Shown piece by piece: positions 33,589 to 44,435 of a DNA stretch of 64,000 nt. Below the pieces are notes generated by a model. That model was not told the DNA's origin, made no database searches, and saw only the letters and a list, made by a program, of their open reading frames with translations. The number at the start of each line of letters is the position of its first letter. The first letter of the stretch is position 1. Source of the DNA: Euborellia annulipes (taxonomy: Eukaryota > Arthropoda > Insecta > Dermaptera > Anisolabididae); assembly GCA_023213315.1 (NCBI GenBank), contig JAKCPI010002592.1, positions 1 to 64,000 of the forward strand, in the 5' to 3' direction. The position numbers and the translations under genes are program-made.

Positions 33589-34893
33589 CAACTCAACAGC
33601 CACAACTACAATACAAATAAAGTTCTCAAAAATAAATGAATTGTTATTAAAAAAGTGGAGATCGACTATTTATTTTTTGTAAATTTTATTCTTTTTTTTT
33701 ACAAAATTTCGCTTATAAGTTAATTTTGACTTCTTTTTGCTAATTATTGTTTTGTGGTCGCGATGAGTGGTGCATTCACATGGAAATACTTCACGCTTCT
33801 AAGGTTCAGAGCAAAATTTTACAAGAAAAAAGGTTTCATAAGTATTTATTTGGAATGTGAATACAAATCAAGGGCGCTCTTTGTCCCTCATGTCTTTGTC
33901 CATTTTGAGTACAATATTGGATGTGGTTTAGGATCCAAAAAACCGAGGGTAAAAAATTATTTTGTAAAACATATTATATATATAAAAAAATCAAAAATAA
34001 AAATATTTAATATTTGTTCGTAAATAATTAAAATTAGATGTGAGAGATTAAACACTCATCTCATTAAAATTAGTTTCCTTTTAAAAATCACAAAAAAAAA
34101 TTTGCATCTTGAATTTTCGAAGGGTTGAGAAACAAAAGAAATAAATTTACAACATAATAAAAATATTAACTATAGTAGTATAAGAAATATCATATTTATA
34201 AAAATATGGCAAATGTTGGAATTGATTTGGTTTTATAAAAAAGTATTGCTTTAATATTTATTAATTTGTTTAAATTTAAATATTATATTAAATATGATTG
34301 GTCCGACTAGTTGCTAACCATTTCGGTTGCAAAAAAAAAAAAAAAAAAAAATCAAGTGACTGAATGCCACTGAGAGATCTGGCTCAGTCAATTGGAAAGG
34401 CCCCAGAAGCTTCAATAAGGCCATAAGGTAAGTAAGTTAAGTACATTGGTCAGAGAAAAACAACGATATTCAGAGCGAGTCTTTATAAAATTCACCCCAA
34501 CAATATCTTAAAGTATTTCTAAATAATCTACTCTTTAAAGGTGAGGAGATCTGACTCGATCTGTTATAATATAAATGATATGTTATGTGACTTTCTGGCA
34601 CCGGGATTGTTTAAAGTGTGATAAGTGATTAATACAATACAAACATTTATTGACATAGCTAAAAATACCAAAATACTACTAGTATTTTTTCATTTAAAAA
34701 TTTTAACCAGGGTGCTGGTCAAATTTTGGGCTCCATTTCCAGAGACATAGTGTATACTAATTGTGGCTCCAGTTATTCCTTGGCTATAAAAGTTTTATAA
34801 GTTTCCGTTTCTCGTCTTCTCTCATTGTCAGTTTAAATTATAAAAGTTTTTTTTTTTTTTTTTTTTGGTGAGGTAGTTTCGCAGCAGTGTGTT
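33589..34893. other. Intergenic DNA, no gene supported
   Basis: An 89-codon frame at 33,754-34,023 lacks family resemblance and runs into an AT-rich tail. Poly-A near 34,330. Rest AT-rich. Confidence 0.4.
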
Positions 34894-35099
34894 CAGTGAG
34901 GGACAATATTAAGTCCCACCCATGCGTTATCTACTTGTGATTATTTCATTGTTTTTATAAAAAAAAATGAAAATCTTTTTTGGAAATTTTCTAGGTTTGA
35001 ACCATGAAAGTTTCCGTTAAAAAATATATAATCTAATAAAACAAAAAAATAATCACAAGAAGAAAACGCATGGGTGGGACTTAATATTGTCCCTCACTG
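34894..35099. mobile_element. Tc1/mariner-like MITE, CAGTGAGGGACAATATTAAG family
   Basis: CAGTGAGGGACAATATTAAG pairs with CTTAATATTGTCCCTCACTG. The arms continue through TCCCACCCATGCG and TTGTGATTATT. TA follows the right end; the left flank is TT. Same family at 38,947, 57,454 and 62,043. Confidence 0.8.
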
Positions 35100-35184
35100 T
35101 ACATTTCCAAAAGCTTCCTAAAGTCCAAACCTGAGTCAAGATATTAATTGGTCAATTCAAAGATTTTTTATAAATAAAGAACAT

Positions 35185-35458
35185 GTAAAAAATAATTGAT
35201 TTTTGAATTTTAAACAATTTTGAGAGAGCGAATTTTGAGAAAATCGAAAAAAAAAACTGAAAAAGTACATCAGTAAAATACTAGTACTTTTTGGCCGATT
35301 TTGTTCAAAAGCTTATTTTGAATATCCGGGAGAGTACCTACTTTTTTGGACTCAGGGGACCTCAAAACATGTATATCTATCAAAATCTCGACATCGAATT
35401 TTTGACATGATCGCAATACTTTCTCTTTATATTTCATATGTAGGGTAAGAGAAAGTAA
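35185..35458 (-). repeat. Dispersed repeat family A, internally deleted copy
   Basis: TACTAGTACTTTTTGGCC, CTCAGGGGACCTCAAAACAT and GGGTAAGAGAAAGTAAAAAA keep family order; the middle GTGTGTG part is missing. Confidence 0.65.
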
Positions 35459-36550
35459 AAAATTTGTTTTATCAATTTGGGAAAAGTTGTATTTGATATT
35501 TTAAATGTGCTGAAAGACATTAAGAATGTCACAACTAACTCGTAGCAGGTGATGAATATATATTCCAGTATATACAGGTGAGATATGTTAAAAAATAATT
35601 TTTTTATTTTTATTTCAGTATTCGGTATGTCGGCGGTTGTATTTGATATAGAACTAATTTTATTTTTTATTTATTTGACATGATTTTGAGCCATAAAAAT
35701 AATAGCGAATGTCAATAAATGTATGAATAATTAAAAATCACTTAACAAATGTGAATTTTTAGGATATGTATTTAATTACTTTGGTGCCATTGTAAAATAT
35801 TTTTTAAGTAGGCCTGCTTGTACTATTTAATAAAATTAACAAACAAGCATGGATTAGAAGAGTAGATGATAAATTCAAATATCGAAAATATTAAAATTCA
35901 TTTTGAAATGTCAATTTTTTCTTCTTTTAAGTTTATAGGAAAATAAAATTTTGACCTTTAAGGTCAATTATTTTGGTTTTTATCATTCTGTTCTGTTCTG
36001 TTTGACTCCATGCTTGAATATTGGGTTATATTTATAATCACATGATATTTTACCACAATTATTAATTAAATAAACATTATTGTCATTAAAACTTTAATAA
36101 AATATATAAATAAGAATTAAAGGTTGGAAAATTTAAAATTATTTCTTGAATAAATTAAATTAATAACACAAGAAATTTTTCTCTATTGACCTTTAATTTT
36201 TATTGTGTTTATCTTATTTGGTTTTTTTTTTTAATATTATAAAAAATATCATAATTTAAATCATTTTTAGAAATTTATTTTGGATTGGTGGACCTAGGAA
36301 CTCGAAAAATTTTCCAATTCCAAATGGTTAGTGGTAAAGTTAGTTAATTTTAACAGTTTAAGCGTGGAAGTACCAAAGGGATTATGTGCCATTTTTTGAG
36401 ATTTTCTGTTAGGAATGTAGTATGTACCCTTCTGCATGCCCTCAGAAAGGTAATTTGTGCCTATCGAAATTTGGAAGGTCATTTCATAAGAAAAGTCATA
36501 AGTGCCAACCGGCGCGGCGTCTGTCATTGAACCCCATTAATAATGTCATT
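35459..36550. other. Intergenic DNA with a short tandem duplication
   Basis: GTCATTGAACCCCATTAATA occurs at 36,524 and again at 36,898, on both sides of the next element. The 77-codon minus-strand frame at 36,294-36,527 (MTDAAPVGTYDFSYEM...) has a protein-like composition but no recognised relative or splice context. Confidence 0.4.
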
Positions 36551-36895
36551 CAGGGGCGTATATAAGGGGGGGGCGGGGGGGGGGGCCGAGGCCCCCCCCC
36601 CCCGAAATTTCCCAAACACATATACATATATAGGGATAATACAGACATTAGCTCAAAAAATTTTTCCGCAGGATGGACAACTTTGGTTCCGCAATAGAAA
36701 AAATGTTCCGCAAAAATTTCGTGTGAAAAAAAATATAGAGAGAGAAAAAACATCATTTTGTGAAAGAAATTAATGTTTACCAGTCCGACATCCTCAAATT
36801 AAAAAATATAGTTTCTTAAAAAAAAAAGATTTCCACAGAAAAATTTTTGAGTTCGCCCCCCCCCCCCCCGAAAAAAATTTCTATATACGCCCCTG
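36551..36895. mobile_element. hAT-like MITE with perfect 8-bp duplication
   Basis: CAGGGGCGTATATA and TATATACGCCCCTG are the ends; ATGTCATT lies at 36,543-36,550 and 36,896-36,903. Interior matches 30,732-30,983 inverted, with G-run and C-run near both ends. The frames at 36,543-36,773 are repeat shadows. Confidence 0.9.
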
Positions 36896-38162
36896 ATGTC
36901 ATTGAACCCCATTAATAAAATATCCGAGATATCTGATCTAGGACCATGTTTGATAATTTAGATAAACAAGAACACAAAGACTTTTAAAGAAACTTAGTAG
37001 AATAAGTAAACTTTTTTTTTTGTGTATTTACAGTATTTTTGTTTTGTAAACTCCTTTGTTTATTAAAACAAAAAAGATGTTTGTAGAAAATTGGTAAAAT
37101 AAGTCTTTTTTCTTTTGTAATCTTTTTTGTGAACTAGAAGTTCTTTGGTTTTGTATACCTTTTTTTATTAAAACTGCTTTAGTTAATAAATCATATGTTT
37201 CCGTAACGTATTATTGCTTCATTTATTGAATAAATGATTTATTTATTTTATTTATTTATATTGAAATAAATAATTTATTGACCAAAAGAACTGTTCTGTT
37301 CTTAAACAGTTTTTCGCGATTATCTCGAAACTCTAATTTTGGCACTTACTTCTTTTGATACTTCCAAACTTTAGTTGTTTAGTAAATTTCTTTTAGTAAC
37401 ATTGATATATATATATATATATATTAAACATGTTTATATATATATATAAATGTATGTAAAAGAAATTTACAAAAGCACTAAAAAACAAAGTCTGAACAAG
37501 AACAAATTTGTTATTTTTCACTGAAACACACTCGGGAATCTCTGATTCATATTAGCAATGAGATCTATCAAAAATAGAACAATATATTAAAGATACATAA
37601 GTAATTTTAGAGCTTTTGTAAAGGCACTAAGTAAAAGTCCAAAAAAGTACAAAGGCTTTAGCACTGAATTGAATTTAGAGGCTTGACTCATTTAAAAAAA
37701 ATTTATGTGATTTACATTATAAATTTTTTTCAAAGGTGTTAGACCTTTGGGCCAGGTGGAAATTCTTTGAAGCAGATTGCCCACAATTGTTCTAGATTTC
37801 CAATATTTCAGTTAATAAATAAATGAGGTTGGTCTAAATCTTGGATTTGTCCCTCACCACCAATCAAAAAAAAATCATGAAATGTTTTGAAAATCAAAAA
37901 ATTTTATAAAAGTTAAAAAAAAAAATTTGTTAATCTCAAATCTTTTATTATAAAATTCTAAAATAATTGATTATATCAAAAGAAATTAATATTTTTTATA
38001 ATAATAGAATATCTATAAGTACATTACCAGAATGCTTATTATTATAAATATTATTTTAGAAAGCAGTAATTGAAAGATGACTATGTGCCAGGCATTAATA
38101 ATTTATATATTGGTGAAAAAGCGATTAAATATTTATATAAATAATACTATATTATATATATA

Positions 38163-38202
<40 letters not shown>

Positions 38203-38497
38203 TTATTTTCGTTGTGATATTATATATTCAACTATTTTTAATTTTAAATGCAAATATTTTAATATATAGGCGATTAATATTTAACAGCAAGTTTTAAAGC
38301 ACGAGTAAGCATTTTTCTGAAATTTCAATCGGTGTAAGGTTTAATAAAAATTCGAACAAGCAATTTGTTGTTTTTAAATATTTTAAGCGTGTTGCTCAAT
38401 AAGAGGTATTTGACATTTCATGTCTGGTTAATAAGGAAGACAACTGGGCTCTGAGTAATCACAGGTTTTAGGTAGAAAAATTGGTCTATTGCATTGT
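36896..38497. other. AT-rich intergenic DNA with TA arrays
   Basis: Alternating TA at 37,407-37,450 and 38,158-38,200. Otherwise A/T runs. This is downstream of the dehydrogenase gene; no AATAAA was seen close behind its stop. Confidence 0.45.
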
Positions 38498-41400
38498 TTA
38501 CGTTACCAAATTCTTTGGGAAGAGTTCCATTGTAATATAATCTTCAATTACCTAAAATGCAAAAAATGTGATTTTAGATTTAATTATTATAAAAGTGATA
38601 TAAATATATAACTATGAGATAATTATAAAAATAATTTCTCCATTTGTATGGCTGTACATTTACTTGGAGAGGAAAAGTTTCTTTTAAGCTAAACACACCA
38701 AGTGAGCAAAAACGTTTTAGACTAATCGTGCCTAAAACTGCTTTTTCAATGTTTTTCTTTGGGTCAACGCACACTGAGGAGGCAAAACACAATTGAGCAT
38801 GATTCGACATCAGTGAACAAAATGTTTTACCATTGAGCGTTTTGCTCAATAGGTGTGCGTTGGCATTGAGCAAAAGGTTTTGCTCTTGGACAAAACGTTT
38901 TGTCTGAAAACGTTTTTGCTCAATCGGTGTGCGTTGCAATTAGGTACAGAGAGGGACAATATTAAGTCCCACCCAGGCGACCCAGGCGATTTCTACTTGT
39001 GATTATTTCAGTGTTTTTAAAAAAATATTCTATATTTTTTAATGGAAACTTTCTTGGTTCAAACTTTCCAATAAAAATTTTCATTTTCTTTTATAAAAAC
39101 AATGAAATAATCACAAGTAGAAAACGCATGGGTGGGACTTGATATTGTCGCTCACTGTACCATGGAACACAGAATCAGAATAGCACACTTTTCATCATCA
39201 GGGCCCGACATCTTTCATAGAACTATTCATTAAACAAAATGCTTACTGGAAGCAAAATGCTCAATGGCAAAACATTTTGCTCAATCTGTGTGCGTTAGCA
39301 AAACGTTTTGCTCTTGGACAAAACGTTTTGTCCGAAAACGTTTTTGCTCAATTGGTGTCCGTTCAGCCTTAGTCTGCGATTCCAAAAACATATTATTATC
39401 ACCATTAATCACTTTTCTAACTCAACGCGGCTTAATCAGAGAATCATATAAATATAATGGAAGGGAAATAATTTCTCAAAATTTAGAAAATATTATTTTG
39501 CGAACAAAGTTATTTACCTTAAACTCGTACATAGAAAAAATTAATCACTTTTGGGGGAGTTTATTCCGCGATCTCCCGTGGTTTACGCAGTGAGTATTTC
39601 ACAATAAACCATACGACCGAAACTGCATCCAAACAGCAATTGATGAAAAGGACACATTATTATAGTAAAACTGATTTAAATATTTTCTTTCATTGCCATA
39701 TTTCAATTCTTTTAATAATTTTAAGGTTTAATATGAAATATAGGTATTAACAAAAATTATATGGGCCAGAGCAAGATGTAGAAGTATGTGGAGAGGTCTG
39801 GAGTGAAGAGGTGGAAAAGGGTGCCGAAAACAGCCGCATAAAGTGTGTACTGTATTCGAGAAGAAGTTGGGAAGAAAAATAAAGAAATGGTGGAGAAAGA
39901 TGGAAGGGCCAATCGACGGAGATCTGGAGGATCAGCTAGAAGAATTGATAAAGAGAAAGAGAATTGTATGTAAATAAATAAATATAAAATATAATACCTC
40001 TCGTAGTTTTTGTTTAGTAAGAGTGGGGTAAATTAAATGGAATCCAGTTTTTCGTAATTTTGAACCATCCAAATGGATATGTTTGTTGGCCAGAAGCTCT
40101 CTATCGATATAAGGGCTGAGGGGTGTATTCAGCACTTGGGATTCTCTACAAGCTTCAGCCCAAGGTCCCATGTGCTTATCGTTTATTTCTTCAACTACAC
40201 TGGCCATATCAGCCTGAAAAAAGAGATAGTATTATTATAAAAAGAAAACATAATTTTGTGCCAAAAATATATATTCAATACATTAATTAATTTTAATAAA
40301 GTTTATAAATCAATATTGAATTAAGAAATTAAGAAAAGACAACTTTTTAAAAAGATTTAAACTTTCGGCAGTTGGTTCTCGATCAAACATTTTGTATATT
40401 AAAATTAAAACACTAGGTTATTTGTTTCAAAGGTTTTATTAATTAAAAATTAACACTTAATACGTATTTCGACAATTACTTGTCATCATCAGAAGTGATT
40501 CTAATACATGAAAAAAGAATGTTTTCACTTCTGATAATGACAAGTAATTGTCGAAATACGTATTAAGTGTTAATTTTTGTATTTATCACGAATGTGTTTA
40601 TTAAAGCTTTTGTGGTTTGAAATATTATTATTAGGAGAATTTTTAATTATAGACCACATTTTTGTATTAAATATTTATTAAAAATATATAAATACTGTAC
40701 AAACGTTTCAACTGTTATTCTGCAGCCGTTATCAAGCACTGTACACTTGCTCCGACTCAAGTGAACAGAGTCGGAGCAAGGCAGGCTGAACGGCTGCAGA
40801 AAAAGAACGTTTGTACAGTATTTATATATTTTTAATAAATATTTAATACAAAAATGTGGTCTATAATTAAAAATTCTCCTAATGTTAATTTTTAATTAAT
40901 AAAACCTTTGAAACAAATAACCTAGTGTTTAATTTGTATATTTAATTTTAATTTACAACTTTTTATTTTAAACCCATTTTAAATTCTTAAAAAATTGATA
41001 TACAGTAGAAAAATTGGTCCAAGCGGTTCCTTTGGATATTTGAATTTATAAAATATTAGACTAATTTTAAAGTTTTTTGGAAAAGATCCTAGTCCACTTA
41101 CCATTAATTTTTAAGTATTTTTTTTAGTAAGGGTGCTTTATATAAAATTTTTCCAATTAAATCATTGTATCGGTCAAAAGTATATGTGCATACGTAAAAA
41201 TATAGATAAGAGGGTAAAAATGAGAAATGAAGCTAAGGTTATTTCTTTATTTCGTTAATTCACACAGCTGACGTTTGGGTTCAGTATTTGAACCATCTCA
41301 GAGCTGGCGAAAAGTCATTATGAAAGTGTCATTGTGGATTTGACACTTTCATAATGACTTTTCGCCAGCTGTGAAGATGGTTCAAACACGGAACCCAAAC

Positions 41401-43767
41401 GTCAGCTGTGTGAATTAACGAAATAAAGAAATAACCTTAGCTGCATTTCTCATTTTTACCCTCTTATTAATATAACATCTCAGCTATAAATTGTTTATGT
41501 AAAAATATAGAATACCTTGCAAAGGGACGATAATTTATTTCCCCAAAAATCATGATTAATATTGAATATTTCAGAGATGATTGCGGTGACACTGCCCTGA
41601 GTGGAACAGGATTCGTCGACTAGGTTATAAATTTGTCCAAGGCACTGGTCGTTGACAGCAACATGCCAAAGAGCGCGGGCCACATCATGAACATGCACTG
41701 TATCTGTGTGGAGATCTGCTGACCACAAGAGACGCATCATTTCGCCCAGGTGCTTGTATACTCCTGCGATGATTAGCCGAGGAGCTGAAAAGGTTGTTTT
41801 TTTAAAAACGATATACTTTTAAATTCTTATTCTTTTAAATAAATATATTTTTCTCTTCATCCAAGGAAAGTACAGAAGATTAGACCAGACGTAATGCCGG
41901 TCAAAATATCTACGAATTAAATTGATCTGATATGCTGGTTTTATTCTCCGGTTCTTTCTATATTTATATGATCCAGCGAAAAATTCTAATCGTAGTATAA
42001 AGAAATAAATCTTACTCAAGCCGTGTTTATCTCCTGGGCCATAAACTATTGCTGGTCGAACTACCGCGTAGTTAAGTCCATCAATTTTACTTAATTCTTG
42101 CTCTACTTGAATCTTGTATTTTGCTGTATACGTCCAAGGTTCAAGTTTATCACTTTCTTTCAGAGGAGTCTTTAAAATATAAATAAATAAAATTAATTAT
42201 TGGTTTATATCTAAAATATAAATGGATGATGTTACCTTTTCTGAGCAAACAAAATGACCAGATGAAATTTCAACATAACGAGACATTTTATTTTTTGCGG
42301 CAGCTGTCGCACAATTTATACTTAATTTATAAATTCCTTCTCGATAAACTGGATCCGTTTGTGATGATTTAGTTTCGCCAGCACAGTTGAAACAGTATTC
42401 ATATGGTTGGTCAAAATTAGTAAAGGCACTTTCACACGAGGCTACAACATAAATTAAAAATAAAAAAAAGCACCTCTTATAATGAGTAATTCGCAAAACG
42501 AGCAAAACAAATTGTAAAACGAGTGACGTTTTTCATAACGAGAGGCGAGGAGAGCGGAAGTCCCGGATTGTGCCCATGTTACATAAACCTGTGTCATGGG
42601 GGGGGGGAATCACTATGGGGTCATGTTTGTCATAGTTTCGCATAACGAGTGTTTCGCTTTACGAGTATAATTCTGGAACGAATTATGCTTGTTAAGCGAG
42701 GTTCCACTTTATTATATATATACAGTGGCGCAATCAGGGAGGTATTTTAATCCCTTCCCTAATAAATCATCAAAACTGTCAGAAGTATGACATTATTTTG
42801 ACGTGACGTCTTACAATTCATGTGTGTATAGTGGTCGGATAGGGAGGGATGAACGAAAAAGTTTAGCGGCTTTTTTAATTAAAGACTTTTGGATGATATT
42901 TTATACACCTATTAATTCAAATTTCACTTCTTACTATATTGGAATAGAAGAGTTTGAGAAAATTTAATCAAATTCAAAAACGATAGTAAAAAATATGATA
43001 ATAAAGCATTGTGATTAGTTTTCCAATAAAACTAATAACTTTTGGGAACAAATTTTATTTGACTAGTGAGATTGCTTTTTGACCAAATTTTCCAACATCA
43101 TAGGAATACCTTAAAAAGCTGCTTTAACTAATGGGCTACTAATTTTAAAACATAGGGCCAGTTCGTTAACTCTTATGATATAATTAAAAAATTATTGTAA
43201 ATCATTAAAGTAAAGTAAAACAATATATATATAAATGTATTTAATCAGCAAGTAGCTTTGAAAGGCAACTAATTAATTTAATTTGTTATTTAAAATAAAA
43301 TATTCTCCCTAATAGAGCAAATTAATAGGATATATTTTACCTGGTATAATTAAATTAGCACTTTTAAATTCGATTCTAGGATCATTAAAAATTTCCTGAT
43401 GTCTTACATTCAGCCAGGCAGTTTGAGGAGGAACTTTATCAATAACTCGGATTTCCGAAACAAGATCATTCTCAATTAGATATTGGACTAGATTACGTCC
43501 GATAAATCCGCACCCTGAAATTATATCACAAAAATTATTAATTAATAAAATAAAAATTAATAAAAAGGGGATGTGATTTTTGTATTAATTTCCTTTTGCC
43601 TGAAATGGGTGTGGTTATCGTCTTAATTAAAAATGAATATTAATACTTTAATTTATTCTAATTAATAATAATGTGAGGTGATTAAAATTAACATTTTAAT
43701 GAAAAATGAACTCACCTCCTAAAACAATGACTCGAGGCTTTCTATTATTTGATAGATTTTCAGCCAT
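38498..43767 (-). CDS. Extended short-chain dehydrogenase/reductase (NAD-dependent epimerase/dehydratase family), complete
   Basis: Seven coding exons: 43,716-43,767; 43,341-43,514; 42,236-42,441; 42,016-42,169; 41,516-41,784; 39,998-40,213; 38,498-38,551. All junctions are GT-AG and in frame, giving 374 residues. A Rossmann start GGCGFIG (17-23), Asp43 after beta-2 (favours NAD over NADP), NCAGET (94-99), ISSG with the Ser pair 135-136, and RPAIVYGPGD (182-191) place it in the extended SDR family. The second half (HTDTVHVHDVARA, YNLVDES, NTPLSPYIDRELL, LDGSKL) fits a conserved eukaryotic epimerase-like group of unknown substrate. Lys163 (four residues before Glu167) aligns with the catalytic Lys, but the residue four before it is Thr159; a Tyr sits at 158. 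The last exon, VIEDYITMELFPKNLVT, follows TTGCATTTTAG and completes the expected C-terminus. Reading through the sixth exon would instead give an unlikely hydrophobic tail ending at 39,932. Introns hold foldbacks and MITEs. Confidence 0.9.
38685..38943. mobile_element. PIF/Harbinger-like MITE in intron 6 of the dehydrogenase
   Basis: GTGAGCAAAAACGTTTTAGA at the left and GTTTTTGCTCAATCGGTGTG at the right are the inverted ends. Inside are the palindromes GAGCAAAAGGTTTTGCTC and GACAAAACGTTTTGTC and the spacer GGTGTGCGTTGGC typical of the family. The 119-codon minus frame is a shadow of it. Confidence 0.6.
38947..39157. mobile_element. Tc1/mariner-like MITE in intron 6
   Basis: Left CAGAGAGGGACAATATTAAG, right CTTGATATTGTCGCTCACTG, TA on both sides. 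Same family as 34,894-35,099, slightly diverged, with GCGACCCAGGCGA duplicated in the left arm. It begins three bases after the Harbinger-like element. Confidence 0.75.
39250..39372. mobile_element. PIF/Harbinger-like MITE, partial
   Basis: AAAACGTTTTGCTCTTGGAC, AAAACGTTTTGTCCGAAAAC and CAATTGGTGTCCGTTCAGCC match 38,685-38,943 and 52,062-52,556. The 109-codon plus-strand frame here is a shadow. Confidence 0.6.
39807..39977 (+). other. Short protein-like open segment, antisense in intron 6
   Basis: Stop to stop it encodes 56 residues rich in Lys, Arg and Glu, with CRKQPHKVCTVFEKKLGRK, WWRKMEGPI and LEDQLEELIKRKR. Composition is unlike the AT-rich flanks and codon use looks coding-like. There is no start codon near the front and no splice evidence. 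It may be a fragment of a transposon protein or an isolated exon. Unrecognised. Confidence 0.25.
40400..40935. repeat. Foldback with two inverted hammerhead-like motifs (intron 5), split by a family F insertion
   Basis: The arm TAGGTTATTTGTTTCAAAGG near 40,414 is mirrored by CCTTTGAAACAAATAACCTA near 40,904. The minus-strand motif at 40,454-40,497 reads CACTT, CTGATGA, T, GACAA-GTAA-TTGTC, GAA, ATACGTAT, T, AAGTG. The CTGATGA core is exact, both stems are perfect and the ATACGTAT segment is self-complementary. The plus-strand copy at 40,526-40,569 differs by CTGATAA. A family F element (40,579-40,883) interrupts the right arm. Confidence 0.7.
40579..40883. mobile_element. Foldback family F, insertion with 10-bp target duplication
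   Basis: GTTAATTTTT at 40,569-40,578 and 40,884-40,893 brackets it. Arms pair from TTTATTAAAGCTTTTGTGG and AATTATAGACCACATTTTTG inward to AACGTTT and CTGCAGCCGTT/AACGGCTGCAG. The centre has GAGTCGGAGCAAGGC. A 10-bp duplication fits retrotransposition better than hAT, Tc1 or Harbinger transposition. Confidence 0.75.
41206..41467. repeat. ~126-bp foldback with hammerhead-like motif in both arms (intron 5)
   Basis: Arms 41,206-41,331 and 41,341-41,467 pair almost throughout around a 9-base spacer. In the right arm CAGCT, GTGAAGA, T, GGTTC-AAACACG-GAACC, CAAACGTC, AGCTG keeps the hammerhead order with a perfect outer stem but changed core bases. Right end lies 49 bases from exon 5, so the intron transcript would fold next to a splice site. 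Confidence 0.7.
42462..42711. mobile_element. Decayed pogo/Tc1-like repeat in intron 2
   Basis: CGAATTATGCTTGTTAAGCG and GAGGTTCCACT near 42,680-42,711 resemble the AGTGGAACCTCG ends of pogo/Tigger-type elements. ACGAG and AACGAG recur through the segment, and a 10-base G-run lies at 42,599. The left end is uncertain. Confidence 0.4.
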
Positions 43768-44052
43768 TATGAGAATGAAATGATTATGAATGAATTGTGT
43801 TGTCCAGGTTGTAAATTACAATTTTCGAACAGAATGAATCACTTTCAAATACATGACAGTTGAAAAAAAAATGGAAGGAAAACTCAACGCGCTAATTTTG
43901 AATAGAAAAAAATGCCATTTAAAAAATAATCAAAATAGTTTTCAAGTGGAAGGGTGAATATATTGTACACTGGGCCCCTAAAATCATTAAATAAATATAT
44001 CTGGGTTGGAAAAAAAATAAGAAGTAGAGTGTAGTTATGTAATGACACACCT

Positions 44053-44400
44053 TTTTTACTTTCTCTTGCCTATATATATATATATAAGTTAATATATATA
44101 GAGTGAGAAAGTTCATTCGAGTTCCATGTCGAGATTTTGATGGATATACACGTTTTGAGGTCCCATGAATCCAAAAAAGTGGATTTTGGAACATGGTCTG
44201 TCTGTGTGTGTGTGTGTTCAATTTTAAGCATGAAGGAATTGAACTATGAGGCTGAAATTGTATATTTAAGTTAGACATCCCCCTGGCGCGTGAAAATAAG
44301 CTTTTAAACAAAATCGGCCAAAAAGCACTATTACTTTACTAATGAACTTTTTCAGTTTTTTTTTTTTTTTTTTTTCCCGATTTTCTCAAAATTTGCTCTA
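44053..44400 (+). repeat. Dispersed repeat family A, complete copy
   Basis: It runs from TTTTACTTTCTCTTGCC with alternating TA, via CATGTCGAGATTTTGATGG, the (TG)n stretch at 44,202-44,216, AAGCATGAAGGAATTGAACT and AAATCGGCCAAAAAGCA, to a T-run and TTTTCTCAAAATTTGCTC. The 130-codon minus frame over it is a shadow. Confidence 0.7.
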
Positions 44401-44435
44401 ACGAAAACTAAATGTGTATATGTCGACAAAATCGA

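Noticed and set aside
38150..38200. TA array as an origin or scaffold site
   Set aside because: TA arrays occur at several places beside repeats; there is no sequence evidence for a function.
38580..38939. 119-codon minus-strand frame
   Set aside because: Translation of a Harbinger-like MITE inside the dehydrogenase intron.
39264..39593. 109-codon plus-strand frame
   Set aside because: Starts in a Harbinger-like MITE and continues into AT-rich DNA; no family resemblance.
39932..39997. Read-through end of dehydrogenase exon 6
   Set aside because: The tail is hydrophobic, no AATAAA follows, and a better in-phase last exon exists at 38,498-38,551.
43919..44311. 130-codon minus-strand frame
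   Set aside because: Lies over a family A repeat with a (TG)n run.
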